Source: Liolophura sinensis
Taxonomy: Eukaryota; Mollusca; Polyplacophora; Chitonida; Chitonidae
DNA length: 64,000 nucleotides
Assembly (NCBI RefSeq): GCF_032854445.1
Contig: NC_088296.1
Location: forward strand, 8,902,706-8,966,705
Reading direction: 5' to 3'
Shown here: positions 46,637 to 61,200 of the stretch, piece after piece
How positions within the stretch are numbered: the stretch's first letter is position 1
How the letters are laid out: each line of letters opens with the position of its first letter
Made by a program: the position numbers and the translations under genes
The notes under the pieces: generated by a model
Databases searched by the model: none
What the model was told of the DNA's origin: nothing
Seen by the model: the letters and a program-made list of their open reading frames with translations, nothing else

Positions 46637-49600
46637 TGTATGTATGTATGTATGTATGTATGTATGTATGTATGTATGTATGTATGTATGTATGTATGTA
46701 TGTATGTATGTATGATGTGTGTAATTATTTAGTCTTCAATCACAGATTTGTGGGAATGCAGGGAACATGTCCGTTAAGTTCTTATCTATTGTATGTGTTT
46801 ATTTATGTATTTATTTTGCACTCTCAGGTTTGTGTGAATGCAGAGCGCATGTCTGATGCAACCGGATGCTTCCCCTCGCATTACTCGCCGTTAACTCCAC
46901 CGGCGACTCCAAAGAAAAGTCACAGAGTTCTGCGGCAAGGTGAAGGTCAAGGAACTTGTCAAGTTCAAGGTTTTTCATGCCACAAGCCCCAAACACCAAG
47001 AGATGGATCAAAGTTTTCGTTTCCGGTAAGTGTTATTTTTATTCTGTTTATATTTGGCAGGAAAGAAGGGCTTCCGTTTAATTATTTATTTTTTTTTTTT
47101 TGTTGGCCTGAAAACCGGTGATCATGCACGTTTCACTTCTCCTACAGCTGTCTGATAAATGAGTGGGGGAAACAGAGATTACTTTGCTAATTGCATGATG
47201 TGTAGATTATTTCCTTTGGTGATTGATCCGCTGGGTTGATGGCAAGTTTGAGCTCGAATACGTAGAGACGACCCAAAATGCATGCGCAGTGGATCATTTA
47301 GGGAATTTTGTTAAGGGGAAGATGAGGGGAGGAGGTGGGGAGGAGAAATGGTGCTCAGACTTCAGGTGACTTTTATAACAGTTCGATTTCTTTTTGCATC
47401 CTTACTATACCTAACGTAATTACGTTTTTTTTTTTGGTATAGTATTCATGACTGTTTTAAAACAGACCTTATATATGCGCTTCGGTGGCAATTATTTATT
47501 TATATTTGCTTGGTGTTTTACGCCTTACTAAAAATATTTCAAATACACGACGGCTGTCAGCATTATGATGGGAGAAACCGGGCAGAGCCCGGGAGAAACC
47601 CATTAGCATTTACACGCTGATGGAAGTCCATCCCAAGTACGGGCGAGGAGGAAGCCAACATGAGCATGAGCTCACAGCGACCGAAATGGTGGTAAGCTCC
47701 TGGGTATTGCTCCGAATTGTCGTCCTAACCCACAACGCCACGCACCCCCCAACCCCGCCACGCACCTCATCTCCCGCCCTGGTCCCTCAACTCCTGCCCT
47801 GGTCCCTCCCAGCCTCGTATGGCAGGATGACGGATAATATATGAAGGTTGAATCAGATGGTTATATTTTATGAATCCATCTACACAGTGGGCTACAATGA
47901 AGCCCGGACTGGACCGTGGCCTAGAGATCAGTGAAATAATCAAACAATGAATGTATTTCGCCACCTGGAATAAACTATCAATACTCGAGTAGTACAGGAT
48001 AATTTTTCGTGTGATAAAATCAAGTGTTCCACATCGCCTAGATGACAGTCTGTAAAAAATTCTAAATTTAAAGAAAATGTTAGCTATGTGCATATTTTCT
48101 CTTTATGATGAGAATCCAGAAAATAACACGGCATCTTTCTTAATTCTAAAATTTGGCGTATTTCCCTATGTAGAACATTTTTAATACACCTTTGGGGCCT
48201 AAACTAATTCGGCCGTCTCCTGAGTAATTTGTTGTTGTTTCCTGTTTTTACCATGAACTTACCAAACTGGTTATTTGATAATACAAATGTAATAATGCAA
48301 ATGTAATAATGCAAGTGTATGGTCAAATAACAATTTGACAGTTTAGATGTCATTACGTGGGAAAAAATGTGTCCCATTTCCCTTCTCTGTGAAATTGGGA
48401 GTTTCATAGAACAGACATTTCAGCTTGAAACTGTAACATGTCCGCCTAACCCGGATAGCGCAAAGAAATTTATTTATTTATTTCATCGTGTGTTTTACGC
48501 CGTGCTCAAGAATATTTCACTTATACGACGGCGGCCTGCATTATGGTGGGACAAACCTGATCAAAAATCACTCATGGTGTAAAGTTTTGTTGTATTCTGT
48601 ACCAGTGGGTGTTCCACTCGTATTTGCTTGCAGACGAAATTGGACCACACCTACCTTTTCATGTATATCGTTACCTCTTCAGGTGAACATTAAATAATAC
48701 TTGATTCGAGGGCCTGGTTCATAATTGTGCCAGACAGAGTCCATCGTTTATTGAGAGAAAAACGACGTTGTCAATCATTGGACAATTACGGCGAATACGA
48801 CGGGTCGATATCTTTGTTTGAAATACTGATTCGTGTGTTTCCGGCAAACACACGATGGCATTAAGCCAATTGAAGTGAATGCGATACCTTCGCCGTTTTG
48901 TTCTCCCGCCCTGTAACGTGGTTTCTTGCTCTTGAACTTGTGACAGCTATCAGCTAAATCAACACGTAACTACAAATCGAGGGTATGGGATCAATAAACA
49001 CTGTCAAAAAGACACCGGGCAGAACACGGCACCTCACAAAGCGAGATCCATTTGGGGTGTTTGTAGTATGATATTACTCGTTCAGACGGCCGGCCTTTCC
49101 GATTACACCTTCGTTGAAGGAATCAAGGCAAATCCAACTTGTATCCCATGTGCAAGTACCTATCACAGCTTACGTGGGAAGGTCTGTCAGCAACCTGAGG
49201 ATGGTCGTGAGTTTCCCCCGGTCTCTGCCCGGTTCCCTTCCACCATAATGATGGCCGCCGTCGTATAAGTGAAATATTATTGTGCAACATCAGACAAATA
49301 AATAAATTTCACAGCTTAACCCAGGACTGGAGGCTGTTTTGATATCATCGGTGCATTTATACGAAGAGTGACAATAAATGCGTAACCGAGGTACCTTTGT
49401 ACTTTTTCTTGTTTCATATCATGATGTTTTGCATAGAACAAATACGCACCTTTGCAATGTCTTAACTACGTACTGGATTTGACGCATCGGCCGCTGCACA
49501 CGTATCTCTTTCACGTATCATTGAAAACTAACGACAACCTCTACTACCCTCAGTTAACTACCTTCTCCTACAGTTATACGCACGTGTAAATATTCTTTTC

Positions 49601-52225
49601 ATGTATAGGTACGATTTTATTTATGAAAGGGGTCGTTGGGAATTTGACTTTAGATTTTGTTTCCTCGATTCAGGGACCGAACTTTAATTTGAAAACTTTT
49701 GGACACGCTTTATTTATTTTAACGGTGTTTTTCACCGTACTCAAGAATATTTCATTTATACGACGACCAGTATTATGGCGGAAGGAAACCAGGCAGAACC
49801 CGGGGAAACCCACGACCATCCGCAGGTTGCTGTCAGACCTTCCCACTTACGGCCGGAGAGGAAGCCAGCATGAGCTGGACATGAAGGAGGAATAAGGATG
49901 TGGTTTTGACAATTGCATGCATTTGCTAAACCTTGAACAGAAAAATCCCACTGTGAGGACTTTGGGACTTTGAACGACTATTATATTTTTAGAAAGCTGG
50001 ATAGAAAAGAGGGGAAAAAAGAGAGAAACGTGTAGACAAAAATATTGATACAATGTGGACAGATATTTGCTATTATGGAGGAAAATGTCCTTAAATGATG
50101 CGCCACATTTCCTAACCACCATTCTCCCATGACGACGTGTGTGCAAGGCGAGTTACTTGTACAGAAAAGATCTTCAACAGATCAGGAACAGTTATTTAAT
50201 ACATGTGTGAGCTTTACAACAGCACTGCTTAAATAAATTGTTCACGTTCACACTGGTTATAAGCCCTGGGTAATTCTGTATCCACGTTTTATTCGTTCAA
50301 GGATTGTACATCGCACAATTTACCCATTAAATAAGGCACTGTTACCAGGGGCCAGTTGCTAATACGAGACGTTGAACAAAGAAAGGTCCACTGAAATCCA
50401 ATTGGCCGTCAACTCTTATGTCTGCCTGCGCTATTATACCGGGCGCTGATCTCTATTTATCAATTACCAGTCATTCTTTGATGTAGGCCGTTTGGGGCAG
50501 ACAAGGCACTCGTGTAAGACTCAGAAATACACCGCATTCGATGAGATACTTCATCCGTGTCTTCAAAACACAATGGATCTGTCCTTATAGATGATAGTCA
50601 GCTGCTCAAAATTTATTCCTTTTATACGGAGAAAAAAAAGGAAGAAAGAACTATTGTTTAGCACTTAATAGAGGTAGGCCCCTTGAAGAATTAAATGTAA
50701 ATAATTAGTAAAAAAAATGGGGTCATTTCGCTCCAAAATCTTTAACGTTCAAGAAAATGACCTCGGCCAAAAAATTAAATTATTTCTTAAAACAGTTGTG
50801 TTCCTTTAACAAAGAAGTTAACGGGACTTATGTGGTTTTCATAAGATACAGAGCAAGGACATACCTGATCCGGAAAACACCCTATGAATACCCCAGACGT
50901 AACTTAACACCTTAATTTTGCAAACAAGCCCGGGTTAAGAGTATCTCCTTTCCGTACACCGTTATTCGATTATACAGTGTGTTCAGTCTACCAGCATGAG
51001 ACTGTCATCAGGAACTATTTGTCATGTGATAAATCATTACGGTATCTTTTTGTCCGCTGTTTTGTCCGCGGGACTACGTGCTGGGGGGATGGAGTAAAGG
51101 CCATTTAGTACTAAAACGTCTCCGAATATATAAGCGTAGGTTTATGAAGTTTCGTCTGTAGTCGCTGTGAGCATTTATAACCAAACCCGTCCCGCCACAC
51201 GCCCTCCAACCTCCTTCCCTGTTTGCTGGTCAAAGGTTTTGTTTATAAAGAGTTCCATCAGCTGGGAAGCCTGTAATTACTGTCAACTTCTTAAAATCCT
51301 ATTTCAGTCATCCCGGTATCAAAGAAATATTCAATCATTGCCGAACGACCAAAGTAGAAATTCACATTAAATAACATCGCAGGAGGTAATGACCTCGAAA
51401 TATTCGACAGTGCTTTTAATAAAAAATCCGGGATAAAGACTAAACTGGAACGTATACATGTTGAGTAATGTGAACCCCAAAAAATAAATAAATAATAGAT
51501 AAATTAATGTGGCACGTGGCGTGTAACTGTTGAAGTCAAGCAGGATGTTACTAGGCTGTTTTGTCACTTAAAGCTCGTACAGACATATAGTGTCGAACAT
51601 CACCTAAAAGTCTGCTGCCATCACACGAAATCCCTTTTTTAATTTTACACTTTTTATGCATTAGAGAGATTTTCACCTAATTCTGCTCAGGCATGCTGAA
51701 CATATTGTTACTACATGTACTTAGTAGTACGTTACGTTTTTACATGAACAATCAGAACAAACCCGTAAGTGAGGTAAACTGAAAAGAGCCTATATTTCAC
51801 AGGTTGCGCGTGCGCAAATATGCCAGCTATTACACCGTCGTCACTGCCCTGGCTTTACTCTTTATACTGTACGTCTTAATACTATCCCATAAGGCTATCA
51901 TAGGCTAATATGATCATTAACATGGTTACAGATGCTGTGACAGACATACATTTACGTTGTATGGCGTCCGCCTTCAAGTTGTTAGACATGAGATCAAACC
52001 CGGGTGGTCAATTGATTAGCGCGCTATCGCAGCGTAATGACCCAGGAGCCTCTCACCAATGCCGTCGCTGTGAGTTCAAGTCCAGCTCATGCTAGATTCC
52101 TCTCCGGTCGTACGTGGGAAAGTCTTCCAGCAACCTGCGGATGATCGTGGGTTTCCACCCACCATAATGCTGGCCGCCGTCGTATAAGGGAAATATTCTT
52201 GAGTAAGGCGTAAAACACCAATTAA

Positions 52226-52273
<48 letters not shown>

Positions 52274-55200
52274 ACCCGGGTGGGATGATACCATTATCAC
52301 GTAAGACATTAAAACTGGTACTACTCTCAACACTGAGAGGCCAGAGCAATGAAACGGGACTGGTTTACCCGGTATCGGTATAATGTCACTGTTTGGGGTG
52401 TCATGTCTAGTGTGTTAGCATGATACTTCAATGATACTGACAGCAGCACTTTTAACTGGCATGGATTTCACCCAGCCTCAAGAAAACACAGCATACTGAC
52501 AGACACCTAATCACTCACATGAGTGAAATATTGTTTAGAACTATAAGAGAACCCAGTTAAGAATACACATATACATACACTGGAGACTACTTCTCTCTCA
52601 CATCTTACCGTATTTACATACTTCCTTATTTTATTATGTCTTACATGTTTCTTTTAGGGGTCTTATAGGTTATTCGGAAATGGATCTTTTCGATTATGGG
52701 CTAAGTTGGAACGCCGCTGCATGTCCTACGAATGGCAGATACGTATGAGGGACATCAAATTTAGATCAGCTCAGTTTATATATTTATTTGATTGGCGTTT
52801 TACGCCGTACTCAAGAATATTTCACTTATACGACGGCGGCCATTATTATGGTGGGAGGAAACCTGGCAGAGCCCAGGGGAAGCTCACGACCATTCGAAGG
52901 TAGCTTAGGCCACAAATGGAGTCCAATATTTCAGTGCGCATGTCGCTAAACAAATCCCACACCAACAAAAAACCTTTTAAAACTCTTTATAAGTAAATGT
53001 GCTGTTACTTTCTTCAGAGAGACGTTAAAGGCACCAGTGAGACCAACTATGCGGATATATTCACATCTACCGTTATATCTTCCCTGAGATTTTTGTGCGG
53101 TCCACCTGTACCACGTACAGTGACCTTGGAATTCCAAAATTCTAAAAGGAAATGTATTGAGAACCAAGCTCATGGTCGTCTTTAGTCTGATTACTCTAAA
53201 TCGCCAAATAATTGCCTCAATTTCTCCGCTGCTTTACCATTGATGTGCTAATCGGGTGGTCACGGCAAAAGGGTCGGTTGCCTATTAACCCCCTATTATA
53301 CAGAGAAAGGGCCCTTTATCCGGGTTCCATGCCCCGCTTTCCCTTTTTTTAGTTAGGTGTACCCCAGGGTTGAGCCCACTCAATTGAGGGGGCAAGATTA
53401 GCCTATGGCCTTCAACCTAAGAGATCAGCACCAGTGAATTGAAAGGCTACAAAGAATCCAGTTTCAAACGCGAACTTTCACACGGGCGTTTAAAAAGGTC
53501 CACTCCCTGGATTCCCCTTGACCGAATTCGCCATAAATCAGTTGATACATGTATAACCAGCGATTCCACGGGCCTTTTTCTAAAAAAATAACATATTTAG
53601 ATAATGTTCCGTGGCGTCGTTTGTTAACTGTGAACGATGTGGCCGTTATCCTGAATGGTAGTTTTATTTAGAGCCTCATAAATACATAAGTACACTGTGA
53701 AAAAAAATGAAATCAAAACGCACTAATATCAAAACTCTCCATGCAAACAGCACTGGCGAGATTGTCAGAGTCATATGCCTTTGCACTACACTTGAGCGTC
53801 TATACAATACTATAGTTTGTTTAAAATGTTTTTTTTTTTTGCTAGACCGTTATCAAACAAATCAAAAAGTCCACATCATGAAAGATGAAAGAAAACTAAA
53901 TGTACCAAGATTAAAAACTCGCTAAGTGTTTAAACCATGCAGGCTTTGGTTGAATTCCGCTACAGTGAGCTATACTTGCGTTGTAATGGCGCTATGTTAT
54001 TTAAAGCATGCAATCTTTCGTTAAATTCTGCTACAGTCAGCTATATTTACGTTGTAATGGAGCACTTTCCCAAACTATGTATTGTTTAGAGTGTTTTTTT
54101 TATTGCTTTGGCTTATGTTTAACGCTATATGTTTTAGATTATTCCATTTTTTGTGAGCGGAAGAATACAATCTGAACGTCAAGACAACCATTCTTATACC
54201 AATCACATTTCAAACTCGTACATGTATTCAGTGATTTATACCGTTCGCAGATCGAATACAGATATACTTATCGGGCTTTGTTTGCAACTTTTCATAAAAG
54301 CACCATGCATGTTTGATGCAATAAACTCTAATGCTAATAACATGTTATCTCATATGTAGCACTGGCTTTTGAACTATATTTATCTTATGTAACATATTCG
54401 AGCCCGGTTTCCTCCAACCATATTGCTGGAAACCGTCGTATGAGTACGGCGTAAATATACCAATAAAACAACTCACATATATTTAACCACAGAATAATCA
54501 CTGTTCATGTCACGTGACTGGAAGACGTCATTTCTTTTTCTCCACTTGAATACAATGAATATGGAAAGGGTGAAAATTTTGAACTACGTCATTCGCCGTT
54601 AAGTTAAATGGCGAAGAAAATTTATTTATTTACTGATTTCATTGAAGTTTTACGCCGTACTCAAGAATGTTTGACTTATACGATAGTGACCAGCATTATG
54701 AAGGGAAGAAACATGGGAAAGCAATGGGGAAACGTACGACTATCCGGAGGTTGCTGACATACCTTCCCACGTACGACCGGAGAGAAAGCTAGCTGGACTT
54801 GAACTAACCTGAAATTGTAGATGCGTTTCGTTTTTATTGTGAAGTTTTATTGTAGAGTTTTTTACCTGGTCATTTTTGCATTTAGTAAGAAGATGAGATA
54901 TTACTTGTTCACGAGGGAACAATATTGACGATTTATTTAAGCGCTTAACCCTCCCCTCTCCCCAAATAATGCATTACCTATCTGACGTCATTATTTGCTC
55001 GGGGAACGATTTCTAACAATCAAGCTAATTATTTATTGTCTTTACGAATGATTTTTTGTGATTTACGTCACATGTTACTCTCTTCCTCTTACAGGACAGC
55101 GTCGCCTCTGCACAGAAATGGTCATGCCCGCCCTCACCGAGGACTATCAACTCGCCGGAACTAGCCGCTGAAGCCGCTGTCTCGGGTCAGCGGAAAGAAA

Positions 55201-58200
55201 ACGTCAGTCTTATCTCCCCTTGTCCGCCAGGAGCAGGCTACACGCCGAAGTCCCCGGTTGTTTTGTTCCAGTTTGACAGCAATGTGGATGAAACGATACT
55301 CAAGAGAATCATCAAGAAATTTAACGACGGTAAAATATCTTCTAAATTTTTTAATATACCAGCGTATATGGATAAGACTACATAGGACCCACACATTGTG
55401 TTTAAGTCAGGCAGTATTAGGAATATGTAACATTAGTAGCGAGCCGCTACAGACATAAACCCGTTTTATGAATTATTTTATTAGTTTATTACTTTTTTAA
55501 CTTATGTATTTGCTCGTTGGTTAACGACATACTAAAGCATTTTAAATTATACGATTGCTATTAGTTTTATTCGCGGAAGGAAACTGAATACCAGGCGTAA
55601 TCCACCGACCTTTGGCAAGTTACTGACCTTCTTTTCCACTTATGATGCACACATATGCAACCTATGTTGTATATTTCTCTTTTAATTTGAAACAGAAGCA
55701 TATACCGAAATAGTGTCTGAAGCGACGCAAAACCCTAAGCACATGGCGAAACTTACTGACGTATAAACAATAGAGACCTCACTAAGGCGTGAAACACCGG
55801 TTAATGAGTCAATATTAAATACACCAGTTTGTCTGACAATCTGTTTTATCACGTGCACATTAGTATTAATGATTATTTCCTGATGAAAACTAAAATGGCG
55901 GAAGCTTTTCAACGTGTAGGGTTAAAACAAGTCGCAATCGATTAGTCGGGCGTAACCATAGAAACACTAGTGCATCGGTATGCTGAATCGATTCAAGAAT
56001 CTGCTTACCTGAAAAGGTATGGAGCAGCCGCCTGTTCACACAGGTAGAATCCTTATTAAAGCGTGTGACAGGACATTCCTGTACCTGCAAAACTAACGAC
56101 GTTTGATTCGTACATATAGCTCTCTGCTTCGTACAAATGACTATCGTTATATTACAAGACTAGTGTTTGCTGAACACCGCACAGGTAGGTAGGTTTGTCT
56201 GTTCATTAATATTTGCACCTGCAGAATGCATTATTCAGCGGCAGCGGGCCAAAAACAGAGGAATTATCCTTGGCTATACCGGAACGCGAAGGAGTAGACA
56301 AACGCGTACACATACGCATGGGCTCTCATGTGGAAATTGATTCAACCTGAATACATCCTGAAACAGGCTCTCTCCACTGCATTGGCAGACAGGTTAAAAC
56401 GTCTGCCTTTAAATCAGGAGACGTGGATTACATCACATTAGACTGACGGCATAAAATTACAATATTGCTACTTTCTTAATTAGCGCTTAACTTCAGGCTA
56501 TATGACAAGTATATCCTGGTTTTAGAGGTCTGGGGATACCGGGACCTGTTTGGCTTAATGCCTCCTGCCAAGATGTGCAACTTATACAATGCCTTAATGG
56601 TGCCTTCGTGGCTCAGTTGGTTAGCACACTAGCGTAGCGTAATGATCCAAGAGCCTCTCACCAATGCAGTCGCTGTGAGTTCAAGTCCAGCTCATGCGAG
56701 CTTCCCCTTCGGCTGTACGTTGGAATGTCTACGAGCAATCTGCGAATGGTCGAAGGCTGTACCCGGTTTCCTCCCACCATAATGTTGGCCGCCGTCATAT
56801 AAGTGAAATATTCTTTAGTACGGTGTAAAACACCAATCCACTAAAAATGAAATAAATACAGTACCTTAAACTATGATCAGTACCGGTATATCATAAGGCT
56901 TGCAGTACAGAGAGCAAAACCAGAGCAGTGACGACAGTGTTGTAGTTGGCAAATGGTCACACGTACAGTATATAGCAGGTGAAATACGGCGTCTTTCCAA
57001 TTTACCCTTGATAAGGTTTCATTCTATCTGTAAATGATTTAATGTGGAGAGAACATAACAATTGCATGAAGTTCAAATGAAATATTTCGAAAAATTACTC
57101 ACAAATGTGGTCTTCAATTTTTTTTCGATGAATTCCTCAAGCAAGTCCAGGGACACTTTGCATAGTTTTAATTTGTCTATATATTGTATGTGATGGCAAT
57201 AGACATACGGCATTTTGGGTGGTTCTCATCCAGTCACGTCTAATAATAGTAACTGATATGGATATTCTGCATGCACTGCATCTTATCTTTTCTACCTTAT
57301 TCGTCTTAACTCATAATGATGGGGGTGGGGTGGGGGGTGGGGTGGAGGAGCGTATATACTACTACTGTCCAAGCATCCACATGTTCACATGCACAATTAG
57401 AATAAAACCCAAAGTGAGGTAAATTGACATATGGCCAGATATTACACTGTCGTCGCTGCCAAGGTTTTACTCTCCATGCTGTAGTCAACCAATTTTCCAA
57501 CCGCAAGTCTTTTACAGCTGAAATCTTAGACTGGAATGAACAAAAATACAACTAATTAATAAACAAATGTCGTTGATAGAGCATTTCACTATGCCTCGAC
57601 AATGGCGTTCCCGTGAACCTATTGAAACTCGATCGTGATTAAAGCTAAGCAATGCCAGAATAGTGGATTATTTATAATATGTTGTTGTCAGGAAAATATA
57701 AGGCTTGTAAGTTACTTATCCCTTTGGTTATACGGTGCTTCTCGCATATAAGTCATTACGCTTACACTTTTTAATGGCTGCGGAAGTAAAGCATGTCTCT
57801 TCTTTTAGAAATGTCAGAAAACATGAATACTTTTTGACCTTTTTTTCATTCTTTCTTTTTTTTTTGTAGATGTGGCGAAGGAAGCGGATGAAATAAAACC
57901 TATAACTCTCCAGGATCCACCGAAAATCCAAACAAAAGAAGAAACAAGTCCGATGGAGCGACAATGCAATTGAGGCTAACGAACAAGGGGAGATCACCGC
58001 ACCAGACGTTGCCTGTATGGAAGAGCAAGAGGAACAATCTGCAGAATCCAACCACGAAGGTCATACTGTCCCATTATTAATAGATGGAAGTACGACGGGA
58101 CCACCTTTGCACAATAAGGAGGATTTGATACTCAGACCAGGTGTTGGGTATTCGGAAGAAGTTTCTCTTCAACCGGGATCATGCTACGATGATTATATAG

Positions 58201-61200
58201 AAACGTGGCACAAGCAAAAATCAGTTGGAGCGAGGGGGGTCGATGTCTCTAACGTGTACACGCATCAGAATTCTTCCGATGAGTCTGACGATGGATCTCC
58301 ACCTCAACATCCTCATCTCGACGGAAGGAAATCCCCATCTATAGGAGAGGACGGCTGCTTTCCGTCCACAACATTTGTGGGACCTGCTGCCGTGTCAGCG
58401 GCCTTCAATCGTACCAAAAATGCCCACGTAACTGCAATGATGTTGCTGAGTCAGCAAAATTTCCAGAATCGTCTATTACAAACTGCTGGATTCGCATCGA
58501 AAGTGCACCAGGAGATACACAATCAAGGGAAACACCACAGACAAACGTCACCAGCGTCAAAGACGTCGCCTACTTATCGGGATAGCCAGTCGCATTTCCC
58601 AGACCGTTTGAATCCCCTTCCTGCATCGCCCTCGCTTCGTTTTTCATCAACTGCAATACAATCATCAGTGTCAGATGATTCTCAAGTTCCGTTCTTTCAA
58701 TTTCCACCGCCGTCTCCTTCACCGAAGTCGGCGTTTCTACGTCCGACAGATTCACCGTCGTCACTAAAATCACTGTCATGTTTTCGTTTCCCACCTACCT
58801 CACTATCTGACAGAAAGATCAGCTCGCCGTTTCGAGTTCCACCAAGCTTACCCTCCCACACGGAGCAGCTATCATTTTCTCACCACGAATCATCACCTTT
58901 TACTCGCCACAACAGATCATCGGGCAACGAAGACTCCCGAAGTTATACTTCGGCTCACGAATCGTCAGTTATTCCTCCCTGGAATTTCCCTGGACACCGG
59001 GATAACCAGAAATCCAAATTCCCACGAAGCACACTGCCACCCAAAGAGAATCCTTGGCGATTTCCAATATCACAGAATGTAAGTATATGCTATGATCCCA
59101 CGCGACGAAGGTTGTTCAGTCAAAACCAGACCCATCATTATGTTTGGCATAAACTACATTCTCAGCTGAGATATGCCCTTTCCTTTATCGGGATATCCTG
59201 TGACACGCAGGATTAGGTCAGTGGTGTAAACAAAGCAAGTTTCTTTTATATTCTTTTGATGTGCACTCGACCATTCATATTCCCTGAATATCTATCGTTT
59301 GTGAAAAAAATCTAAGGAAATAGCTAGTATTCATATTCTTTTGCAGTCTCTCCAATTGAAACTCCTGTAAGTGCAGCTATTGTTTTCTTTTTTTGTTTCA
59401 GCCACAGCAGTCGTCAATCGAACCAAGGGAGACAACTTTGCTCAACACAAATTCGAGTCCAGGGGAAGCAAGAAGGCGTCTCTTTTGCTCAACACCCGGG
59501 TTATCTTCTCGATCAGGTATTTGATAAACTAAGATAAAACAGATGAAAATGTCTGCGTCAAAGTTCTGAAATTACCTAAATAATTCGATACTTCGTGTCA
59601 AGTCGTGCTCAAATTTCCACTGACATAAGGAGAGGCAAGGTGAGTTTGTGGACATAAAAAATATGGAGTGTATGTAGTCTTTCATAGTTTAGTTTAGCTT
59701 CGACATGTGTAGCATGTTTCGATCAGTGGAATGCCAGGGCGAAGCACATGATGAGACCATTCAGAGAAGACGTGCTATGGGATTTCTTTGAATGACCGAG
59801 TTAAGACTAACCTGTAGGTTGGTGGAACTGGCTGCAAAGAAGAGATGGTCTGTAGCGAAATGGAAAAGAACCGTCAATATGTCAAAAAAAAAAAAACGCC
59901 TAGGGCAATTCCAGCGTTTACATATTAGAGACATATATCATATGTGAATCATTTTTCTTTTTCATGCAGAGTCTGATGTTGACGACGCCCTGACGTGCAC
60001 CATTCTCAACTATCTGGTCAAAAAGAACATTCTCACCCCGGAAGATTCAGCGCGCCTGCGCCAAAACGCAAGGGGAAGTAATCAGACATTTCCGGATTTA
60101 GGGCGCACATGTAGCACGCCTACGAAGTACGATCAAAGGCAGTATTCGGGCACAAACAACCACGTTGCGTCCGAACAGGACATGCAGGCTATTGAAGACG
60201 AGCGCATCCGAATCCTGCGGCAAAGAGGACACTCGGTGGGAGAAATTGAGGACACTTTACTTGCGAGATCTGTTGATCTTTTGCGCTCTCCCTGCTTTCA
60301 ACGCAGTCACAGCTTGCCGGTGCCGCCATCACCTAAGAAGGGGTTAGTGCAGGGTAGAGACGCATGCAGAAAGAGGCGAAGAGGTGAGGCTACAGGCTTT
60401 TAAATGACCAGCCCTCCATAGATGTACAAAGTGTAGACATAATGTCATTATGAGATTCTTGAAAACATTACCTAAAACATAAGTTTAAAGAAATATTTTT
60501 CCCCCGTAGATCCGGATCTCAGAGGCACGTTGTTATTGTGTTTAAACATTAAAAGTAAAAGGGGTTCTACAAATAATTTAGGTTTCTCTTTCAGATATTT
60601 TTTTATTTCTAATGCTGGGGTATTCCTTTTGCATTAATATTAGGAGCATCGATTGTCTTACGTTCGCACCTACTGAGATGAAATTGTATTCAAGCGCATT
60701 GTTTTCGAACGTTGTATTTTTAAAGCAACAATTGCTTCCACTTTGTCACACAACTTAAAAACTAAAATTCTATTTGATTGACACTTTCTTCTTTATATAA
60801 TCAATTTTTTTTATCTTACATCTTCTTTAACAGGTAACATCGATATTCGGGTCGAATGTGAAGAAGTTACGCAACATAAACGTCAACTAGCAGAGGATAT
60901 GACCAGTCTGGAACAGCCAAGAGGAAGTCCGTCTTGCTTCTGCGCCGAAGTGGAGGATCAGATTCTTCAAATGACACGTGAAGCCTACACAAACATCCGT
61001 CGCCATGACGACACACCGGAAGCCTTTGAACGGTTCGAAAACGAGGTTCAGCAAACGAATATTAATATCACGGATGCACTGTGTATTCTGAGGACTTTGA
61101 AACAACTGTGTAGTCATGGTAGAACGATCGAACAGATTTACCCCGGAAGTATTGTGTTTAGAATAAACTGTCCATCAAAGAGTGCTTTATTAGAACTGTG

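Noticed and set aside
46474-47121. 215-codon frame as an independent gene
   Set aside because: Its middle is the ATGT microsatellite. Only the later part, 46828-47025, is an exon with good splice sites.
52008-52271. CRISPR-like or other regular array from the AAAT units
   Set aside because: The units are the simple tail of a SINE with target-site duplications, in a eukaryotic genome.
55161-55394. 77-codon minus-strand frame
   Set aside because: It is antisense to exon 3, which has better support from splice sites and phase.
57939-57948. Alternative acceptors in exon 4 that could avoid the frameshift
   Set aside because: One gives the right phase (AG at 57947-57948), but there is no pyrimidine tract before it, while the acceptor at 57868-57869 follows a long T-run.
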